This document shows, piece after piece, positions 58,800-64,000 of a stretch of 64,000 nucleotides of DNA. The stretch covers positions 62,001-126,000 of the forward strand of contig NZ_CP023667.1 of NCBI RefSeq assembly GCF_002443155.1, in the 5' to 3' direction. The notes under the pieces are model-generated. The model was not told the origin of the DNA. It made no database searches and saw only the letters and a list, made by a program, of their open reading frames with translations. How positions within the stretch are numbered: position 1 is the stretch's first letter; every line of letters begins with the position of its first letter. The position numbers and the translations under genes were made by a program. This DNA is from Alcaligenes faecalis. GTDB lineage: Bacteria > Pseudomonadota > Gammaproteobacteria > Burkholderiales > Burkholderiaceae_B.

Positions 58800-60893
58800 A
58801 TGACCGCCACTCCTGACGCTATTTCTGCATCGGCAAGCACCGGACCTTTCTGGCTGCATGTGGCGTTGGACGTCCCCCTGGATGGGGTGTTTGATTATCA
58901 GCACCACGAACCTGTCCTGGTCGGGCAGCGTGTCATTGTGCATTTTGGTCGGCGGCAGATGATAGGGGTGGTGGTCGCCTTGCCGGAACAACCTTCCTAC
59001 CCGCCCGAGCAGGTCAAAGCGATTGACCAACTGCTGGATGACTTGCCTCCCTTCCCGGAGGACTGGTTACGGATGGCGCGCTTTGCGTCCACCTATTACC
59101 ACCGTCCGTTGGGCGAGGTCATGATGCCGTCCTTGCCGGGGCCCTTGCGTAAACCTTCTGCCTATCTGGGCAAGCGTTCCGCAGGTGGTCCTGTACTGCG
59201 TATGGCCAAGCGCAAGGAAAAGAAGGTGGAGCCGGTGGACAGCGATGTCCTGCCCGTGCTCAATGCCGAACAACAGGCTGCGGTAGATGGCATTGTGGCG
59301 GCCAAACCCGGTAGCTGCCTATTGCTGCATGGCGTAACGGGTAGCGGGAAAACCGAAGTCTATATGCGGGTGCTGGAACAAGTGCTGGCCGCTGGTCGGC
59401 AAGTCCTGTTCATGGTGCCCGAAATCAATCTGACGCCTCAGTTCGAGCAGGTCCTGCGTGCCCGTTTGGCGCGCGTCCTGCCGGGCGATGTGCTGGCCGT
59501 CCTGCATAGCGGCTTGTCCGAAGGCGAACGTTTGCGTTCCTGGTTGCGCGTCAATAGTGGTCAGGCGCGCATTCTGCTGGGAACACGGCTGTCCATTTTT
59601 ACCCCCATGCCCGAGCTGGGCCTGATTATTGTGGACGAGGAGCACGACGCTTCTTACAAGCAGCAAGATGGCTTGCGTTACTCTGCTCGGGACCTGGCTG
59701 TGTGGCGTGGCTACGATCTGAAAGTGCCGGTGGTGCTGGGTTCAGCCACCCCCTCACTGGAAAGTTGGAATCATGCTCGGCAAGGGCGCTATAGCCTGTT
59801 GAGCCTGCCCAAGCGTGCGCGAGAGGTTTCCTTGCCGCGAGTGCGTCTGGTCGATACCCGCCATTTGCGCCTGGAGTCGGGTTTTTCTCCTCAGTTGCTG
59901 GATGCGCTGGAAGCGTGTCTGGACCGTGGCGAGCAGTCGCTGGTGTTCATCAACCGGCGTGGCTATGCGCCTGTGTTGCATTGTGCCTCTTGCGGCTGGT
60001 TGTCCCAATGCCCGCGTTGTACGGTGTACACCGTGCTGCATAGGCAAAACGGCTTCAAGCACAATCTGCAGTGCCACCACTGCGGCTATCAGGCCCCCGT
60101 GCCGCGCGCTTGCCCAGATTGTGGCGATCAGGACTTGCAGCCCATGGGCCGGGGTACCCAGCGTATTGAAGAGTTTCTGGGCGAGCGTTTTCCGAATGCC
60201 CGCCTGGTGCGTATTGATGCGGACAGCACCCGTTTGAAGGGCAGTGCGCAGCAATTGTTCGAGCAGGTTCATGCAGGCGAAGTGGACATCATGGTGGGCA
60301 CCCAGATGGTGGCCAAAGGTCATGACTTCACGCGCTTGAGCGTCGTCGGTGTGCTCAATGCCGATGCCACCTTGTTCGCCCATGATTTCCGTGCACCCGA
60401 GCGTCTGTTTGCTCAGCTGATGCAGGTGGCAGGCCGCGCAGGTCGCCATACCGAAGGGGCGGATGTCATCATCCAGACCGGCTATCCGGAGCAGGCGGTT
60501 TATCAAAGTCTGATCAAGCACGATTACATCGGTTTTGCCCAAAGCGCCTTGAACGAACGCGAATCGGTGGGCTTGCCGCCGTTTGCCTATCAAGTGCTCT
60601 TGTCGGCCGAAGCGCCGCAACTGGCCGACGCGATACGCCTGCTGACGCAGGCACGACGCTTGCCTGAAGAGTATCCGAACGAATTTCCGGGTGCGGATCA
60701 GGTTTTCCTGTACGATCCTGTGCCTTTACGCGTTTTGCGCGTCGCCAAAGTGGAGCGTGCTCAGCTGTTGCTGGAAAGTGCTCATCGCCCGGCCTTGCAG
60801 GCCTTTGTGCGCTGTTGGGGGCCACAGGTCGCACAGTTGGCCAAGCAGCATAAAGTGCGCATTACGATTGAGGTCGATCCTCTCGAAATTTAA
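58800..60893 (+). CDS. priA: Primosomal protein N' (replication restart helicase PriA)
   Basis: A 697-residue helicase. The N-terminal 3'-DNA-binding domain is residues 15-110; Walker A is GVTGSGKTEVY near 182, Walker B DEEHDASYKQQDGLRYSARD near 281, and motif VI is QVAGRAGRHTEGADVIIQT. Between them are the eight zinc-binding Cys (CASCGWLSQCPRC and CHHCGYQAP, CPDCG). It reloads the replicative helicase at stalled forks and D-loops. Full length; ATG at 58800 as usual for the family. Confidence 0.95.
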   Translation: MTATPDAISASASTGPFWLHVALDVPLDGVFDYQHHEPVLVGQRVIVHFGRRQMIGVVVALPEQPSYPPEQVKAIDQLLDDLPPFPEDWLRMARFASTYYHRPLGEVMMPSLPGPLRKPSAYLGKRSAGGPVLRMAKRKEKKVEPVDSDVLPVLNAEQQAAVDGIVAAKPGSCLLLHGVTGSGKTEVYMRVLEQVLAAGRQVLFMVPEINLTPQFEQVLRARLARVLPGDVLAVLHSGLSEGERLRSWLRVNSGQARILLGTRLSIFTPMPELGLIIVDEEHDASYKQQDGLRYSARDLAVWRGYDLKVPVVLGSATPSLESWNHARQGRYSLLSLPKRAREVSLPRVRLVDTRHLRLESGFSPQLLDALEACLDRGEQSLVFINRRGYAPVLHCASCGWLSQCPRCTVYTVLHRQNGFKHNLQCHHCGYQAPVPRACPDCGDQDLQPMGRGTQRIEEFLGERFPNARLVRIDADSTRLKGSAQQLFEQVHAGEVDIMVGTQMVAKGHDFTRLSVVGVLNADATLFAHDFRAPERLFAQLMQVAGRAGRHTEGADVIIQTGYPEQAVYQSLIKHDYIGFAQSALNERESVGLPPFAYQVLLSAEAPQLADAIRLLTQARRLPEEYPNEFPGADQVFLYDPVPLRVLRVAKVERAQLLLESAHRPALQAFVRCWGPQVAQLAKQHKVRITIEVDPLEI

Positions 60894-61004
60894 GATTCTC
60901 CAGGCACATGAGCGGACGGAAACAGTAGGAGCATCTCGGGTACAGCAGGGTGTATCCTTGTCCGCTATGCAGCTATGCAGCTATGAGCCAAGAGGCAGGA
61001 AGCG

Positions 61005-61133
61005 ATGAAGCTGTGGCGCGATGTTGTTGCCCTGCCGCTGTCATGCTCTTGTGCCTCGTTTTCGCTGTATCTCTGTGTTGGCCTTTCGCTTGTCATCAAA
61101 CCATACTCGGCTTGGCCGGGATGCCACTTTTAG
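61005..61133 (+). CDS. Possible small membrane protein (weak)
   Basis: A 42-codon frame starting MKLWRDVVALPLS with an AGGCAGGA site 4 bases upstream, a hydrophobic stretch of about 20 residues and three Cys. It lies in the 299-base gap between priA and rep. No relative is recognised, and the hydrophobic bias could be chance. An 8-base repeat (CTATGCAG twice, then CTATGAG) lies just before it at 60964-60986. Confidence 0.2.
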   Translation: MKLWRDVVALPLSCSCASFSLYLCVGLSLVIKPYSAWPGCHF

Positions 61134-61192
61134 TTTTGCATGCTGTTTGGCTTTGAACCTCGTTTTCTTGCCTAGTATTCACTGATTTCACC

Positions 61193-63268
61193 ATGTCCAC
61201 CTCCGTCACTACACCAGGCCATACCGTCCCCACCGACCTGAACGCCATGCAGCGTCAGGCTGTGTTGTATATGGATGGGCCTTGCCTGGTGCTGGCCGGA
61301 GCGGGCAGTGGCAAAACACGGGTGATCACGCAGAAAATCGCTTATTTGCTGCGTGAGTGTGGGTACACGGGCCGGCAAGTGGTCGCGCTGACCTTCACCA
61401 ATAAAGCGGCGCGTGAAATGAACGAGCGGATTCGCGCCTTGGTAGACCCCAAGTTGCTGCGAGGGCTGACTGTCAGCACTTTTCATTCTCTGGGCCTGCG
61501 TATGTTGCGCGAGGAAGCCCAGCATGTAGGCTTGAAGCCGCGCTTTTCCATTCTGGATTCCAACGATGCGCTGGCAATTATCCAGGAGCTGCTGGCCACC
61601 ACGGATAAAGGTCGCCTGAAGTCCGTTCAGCAGGAAATTTCCTTGTGGAAGAACGCCTTGATGGGGCCGGATGAGGCGGAACGTGCCGCAAATTCGCCCA
61701 GCCAGATCGAGGCGGCCCGTATTTATCGTGACTATGCCGCCACCTTGATTGCCTATCAGTCGGTGGACTTTGATGATCTGATCCGCCTGCCTGCGCAATT
61801 GATGGAAGAGAATCAGGAAGTACGCGAGCGCTGGCAGCGTCGGGTGCAGTATTTGCTGGTGGACGAGTATCAGGACACCAACCTGTGTCAGTACCGGCTG
61901 GTGCGTTCCCTGACCGGTCAGCGCAATATGTTTACCGTGGTGGGGGACGACGATCAGGCCATTTACGCTTGGCGTGGCGCCACCGTGGAGAATCTGGCGC
62001 AACTTCCGACGGACTATCCAGATCTGAAAGTTGTGAAGCTGGAGCAGAACTATCGCTCGGTGCAGCGCATCTTGCAGGCCGCCAATAATGTCATTGGCAA
62101 TAATCCTGTCGTGTTTGGTAAAAAGCTCTGGTCTGATCTGGGTTTTGGTGAACCTATCCAGGTCCACGTGACGGACGACGAGCAGAACGAGGCCGATTCG
62201 GTAGCCATGCGTATCTCGGCAGAGCGCTTCGAGCGTCAGGCCGAGTGGCGTGATTTTGCGGTGCTGTACCGTGGCAACCATCAGGCCCGTATCTTTGAGC
62301 AGGCTCTGCGTAATTTGCGCATTCCCTACACGATCTCTGGTGGGCAAAGCTTCTTTGACAAGGCCGAGATTCGCGACATTTTGTCTTACCTGCGGATCGT
62401 TGCTAACGAGGATGACGATCCAGCTTTCATCCGTGCAGCGACGACACCCAGGCGAGGAATTGGGCAGGCGACCTTGCAGGTGCTGGGGCAATTCGCGGCA
62501 GAGCAAAAGCTGTCTTTATATTCCGCTGTCTCGCAAATCGCTTTGACGGATCGTTTACCGGAAAGACAGCTGGAGCCCTTAAGTGTCTTTGCGCAGTTCA
62601 TTGGCCGTATCCAGCAAAGGGCGGACCGGGTAGAGAGCGAGCAGGAAGGGCACGAAACGGCTGTCAGCGAATTGCTGGACGAGCTGCTGCGGGCGATTGA
62701 TTACGAGCGCTATCTTTACGATATGTTCGACGAACGTCCCGCGCAGACCCGTTGGGAAAACGTGCTGGAGCTGATTACCTGGCTGAAGTCCAAAGCGGCA
62801 GACGATGAGCTTAGTTTGAACGATCTGGTGCAGCGAGTTGCCCTGATCACCATGCTGGAGCGTGGCGAGGACGAAGACCCGGATGCGGTCAAATTGTCCA
62901 CGCTTCATGCCTCCAAGGGGCTGGAATATCCGCATGTGTTCCTGGTGGGGGTGGAGGAAGGTTTGCTGCCGCACATCGGGCGCGATGACGAGGATATAGA
63001 CCCGGATAAAGAGGCCGATATTCTGGCTCAACGTATTCAGGAAGAACGGCGTCTGATGTACGTGGGTATTACGCGTGCGCAACGCAGCTTGCGTTTGAGC
63101 TGGTGCAAGAAGCGCAGACGTGCACGTGAAAATCTGGTGCGGGAGCGGTCGCGCTTTATTGATGAGATGAAGATCGAAGACCCAGGTGCGCAGGAAGATC
63201 CGGCGCAGGCAGCGTTAAGTCCCAAGCAGCGGCTGGATATGCTGAAGAACTTGTTGAACAAGTCTTAA
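61193..63268 (+). CDS. rep: ATP-dependent DNA helicase Rep (UvrD/Rep family)
   Basis: A 691-residue superfamily 1A helicase. Motif I is GAGSGKTRVI near residue 36, Ia ALTFTNKAAREMNERI, II DEYQDTN near 223, III GDDDQAIYAWRGA, IV FAVLYRGNHQARIFEQALR, V KLSTLHASKGLEYPHVFLVG and VI EERRLMYVGITRAQRSLRLSW. The length and the ERQAEWRDFAVLYRGNHQAR region favour Rep over UvrD. It unwinds DNA 3'-5' ahead of forks and removes proteins; priA next door has a related replication role. A terminator follows at 63333. Confidence 0.9.
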   Translation: MSTSVTTPGHTVPTDLNAMQRQAVLYMDGPCLVLAGAGSGKTRVITQKIAYLLRECGYTGRQVVALTFTNKAAREMNERIRALVDPKLLRGLTVSTFHSLGLRMLREEAQHVGLKPRFSILDSNDALAIIQELLATTDKGRLKSVQQEISLWKNALMGPDEAERAANSPSQIEAARIYRDYAATLIAYQSVDFDDLIRLPAQLMEENQEVRERWQRRVQYLLVDEYQDTNLCQYRLVRSLTGQRNMFTVVGDDDQAIYAWRGATVENLAQLPTDYPDLKVVKLEQNYRSVQRILQAANNVIGNNPVVFGKKLWSDLGFGEPIQVHVTDDEQNEADSVAMRISAERFERQAEWRDFAVLYRGNHQARIFEQALRNLRIPYTISGGQSFFDKAEIRDILSYLRIVANEDDDPAFIRAATTPRRGIGQATLQVLGQFAAEQKLSLYSAVSQIALTDRLPERQLEPLSVFAQFIGRIQQRADRVESEQEGHETAVSELLDELLRAIDYERYLYDMFDERPAQTRWENVLELITWLKSKAADDELSLNDLVQRVALITMLERGEDEDPDAVKLSTLHASKGLEYPHVFLVGVEEGLLPHIGRDDEDIDPDKEADILAQRIQEERRLMYVGITRAQRSLRLSWCKKRRRARENLVRERSRFIDEMKIEDPGAQEDPAQAALSPKQRLDMLKNLLNKS

Positions 63269-63332
63269 GCGGTTTGCATCGTCCGAGGACGATTTGTTCT
63301 TAGACTATGTTTTGAGAGACCGTAGGTCAGTA

Positions 63333-63355
63333 GGCCAGCATTTGCTGGCCTTTTT
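63333..63355 (+). terminator. Rho-independent terminator of rep
   Basis: GGCCAGCA-tt-TGCTGGCC (63333-63350) followed by five T residues, 64 bases after the rep stop. The rest of 63269-63510 holds nothing I recognise. Confidence 0.88.
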
Positions 63356-63510
63356 CATGTCTTGCGTCGACAAGAAGAAGAGCTTTCTTTGCCACGACCT
63401 GTTTCGATCTTGAAGGGGGAAGCTGTGAGGCGCTTACGCGCAGTGGGCTGCTAAAGCCTTTGGCTGAGCGTTAACGTGTGTTATCAAAAATATTGGTTTG
63501 GCAAACGTAG

Positions 63511-63544
63511 AAAAAACAAAAGCCTGCTAAATCAGCAGGCTTTT
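63511..63544 (-). terminator. Rho-independent terminator of the small gene at 63593-63829
   Basis: AAAAGCCTGCT (63518-63528) pairs with AGCAGGCTTTT (63534-63544); on the minus strand it is followed by a T-rich tract (63517-63511). It lies 49 bases after the small gene's stop. Confidence 0.88.
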
Positions 63545-63592
63545 CAACATCAAGCGGTGTTTTGCTTGAGCGTTACGACGGTGATGCGTGGC

Positions 63593-63829
63593 TTACCAGT
63601 AGCTGGCCGACATGCGGGAATCGCGGATGCGGGCTTCGTTCAAGGCACGGGTCAGTTCGACCATGTACTTGAACACCACGTTTGCGGCTTTGGAAACTTG
63701 TTTGGCCGCTGCTTTGGTCAGTGCAGTTAAAGACACGGATTCACCATTTTCCAGGGCATGCTGCATTACCCCACGCTCAACAGCATCACTCCAGTGGATG
63801 TAGTGCGAGTAAGTGGTCATGGTAGACAT
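63593..63829 (-). CDS. Small protein of unknown function with operator-rich promoter
   Basis: A 78-residue protein, MSTMTTYSHYIHWSDAVERG and on, ending RDSRMSASYW. It is mostly helical by composition, Ala/Ser/Thr-rich in the middle (LTALTKAAAKQVSKAANVVFKYMVELTRALNEARIRD), without Cys, signal peptide or membrane segment. I do not recognise it. It has its own promoter and terminator, and three copies of a palindromic motif upstream, so it is probably tightly regulated and may be abundant under some condition. Confidence 0.72.
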   Translation of the reverse strand: MSTMTTYSHYIHWSDAVERGVMQHALENGESVSLTALTKAAAKQVSKAANVVFKYMVELTRALNEARIRDSRMSASYW

Positions 63830-63870
63830 TTGCTTTCCCTTTAAGGTGAAGGTCTAAGTTACGAGCCCTC

Positions 63871-63899
63871 ATTATAGGGTTTTCCCTAGTCGGAAAGCA
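63871..63899 (-). promoter_or_regulatory. Promoter of the small gene at 63593-63829
   Basis: On the minus strand TTGCTT (63899-63894) and TATAAT (63876-63871) are 17-18 bases apart, with the first palindromic motif filling the spacer. The -10 box is a perfect consensus. Confidence 0.6.
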
Positions 63900-63953
63900 A
63901 GGGTAAACCCTAGAGGTTGGATTAGCCTGTGGTTTTTAGGGGAAAACCCTAGG
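63875..63953. promoter_or_regulatory. Three copies of a GGGWAAACCCTA operator-like motif
   Basis: CTAGGGAAAACCCTA (63875-63889, minus strand), AGGGTAAACCCTAG (63900-63913) and AGGGGAAAACCCTAG (63938-63952) share the core GGG(A/T)AAACCCTA, itself nearly palindromic. The first copy lies between the -35 and -10 boxes of the small gene. No known regulator consensus is recognised. Confidence 0.6.
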
Positions 63954-64000
63954 GTGTTTTGGAAAGAGAAATTAAATCAAAGGCTTATGGGGTGGGATTT

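Overview
The window (about 64 kb) looks like chromosome of a betaproteobacterium of the family Alcaligenaceae, very probably Alcaligenes faecalis or a close relative. The strongest pointer is at 49.4-58.5 kb: an aldehyde dehydrogenase gene, an outer-membrane-type ORF and aauB-aauE-aauD-aauA (aromatic amine dehydrogenase), then a small c-type cytochrome gene, an AraC regulator gene, an unusual regulator gene and hemE. As I remember it, this is the order described for the A. faecalis AADH cluster. The precursor numbering of the quinone-forming residues (Trp109, Trp160, Asp128) also agrees with the published AADH numbering. GC-rich codon use, many LysR regulators and many ABC importers fit a metabolically versatile soil or water organism.

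Layout. 1-4.2 kb (minus): branched-chain-amino-acid-type ABC importer livK-H-M-G-F (livF runs off the left edge), with a Fur-box-like site upstream. 4.4-10.5 kb (minus): a MarR gene, then a six-gene translationally coupled operon of opine dehydrogenase-like and 3-hydroxyacyl-CoA dehydrogenase-like enzymes plus a taurine/nitrate-type ABC importer; a REP-like repeat sits in the start of its binding-protein gene. 10.6-15.3 kb: ferric-siderophore importer flanked by two siderophore-esterase-like hydrolases. 15.5-25.8 kb: SUV3-like helicase, Bcr/CflA MFS exporter, small DMT protein, LysR, an orphan FecR, TerC-CBS protein, small secreted protein, and a pirin that has lost its metal ligands. 25.9-30.5 kb: a compact four-gene lipid operon (fatty-acid hydroxylase, desaturase, ketosynthase III fused to a diiron heme-oxygenase-like domain, unknown protein). 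This is the best candidate for an undescribed pathway.

30.5-46.6 kb: class IV aminotransferase and a broken LysR gene; then two minus-strand operons (importer plus amidohydrolase; hydantoinase, carbamoylase, flavin reductase, racemase, hydratase) that carry matching 42-bp upstream sequences and probably share the adjacent LysR regulator; then a polar amino-acid ABC importer followed by a dihydrodipicolinate-synthase-family protein lacking the catalytic lysine. 47.0-48.2 kb: an IS1111-type (IS110 family) insertion sequence between two diverged inverted copies of another repeat. 48.7-58.5 kb: ogt, the AADH cluster and hemE. 58.5-64 kb: an AT-rich gap with two DnaA-box matches, priA, rep, and a small gene preceded by three copies of a palindromic operator-like motif.

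Most clusters are uptake-plus-catabolism modules: an importer, the enzymes for its substrate and a local regulator. No rRNA, tRNA, CRISPR array or prophage was seen. Assignments rest on motifs and family knowledge read by eye; no database search was possible.
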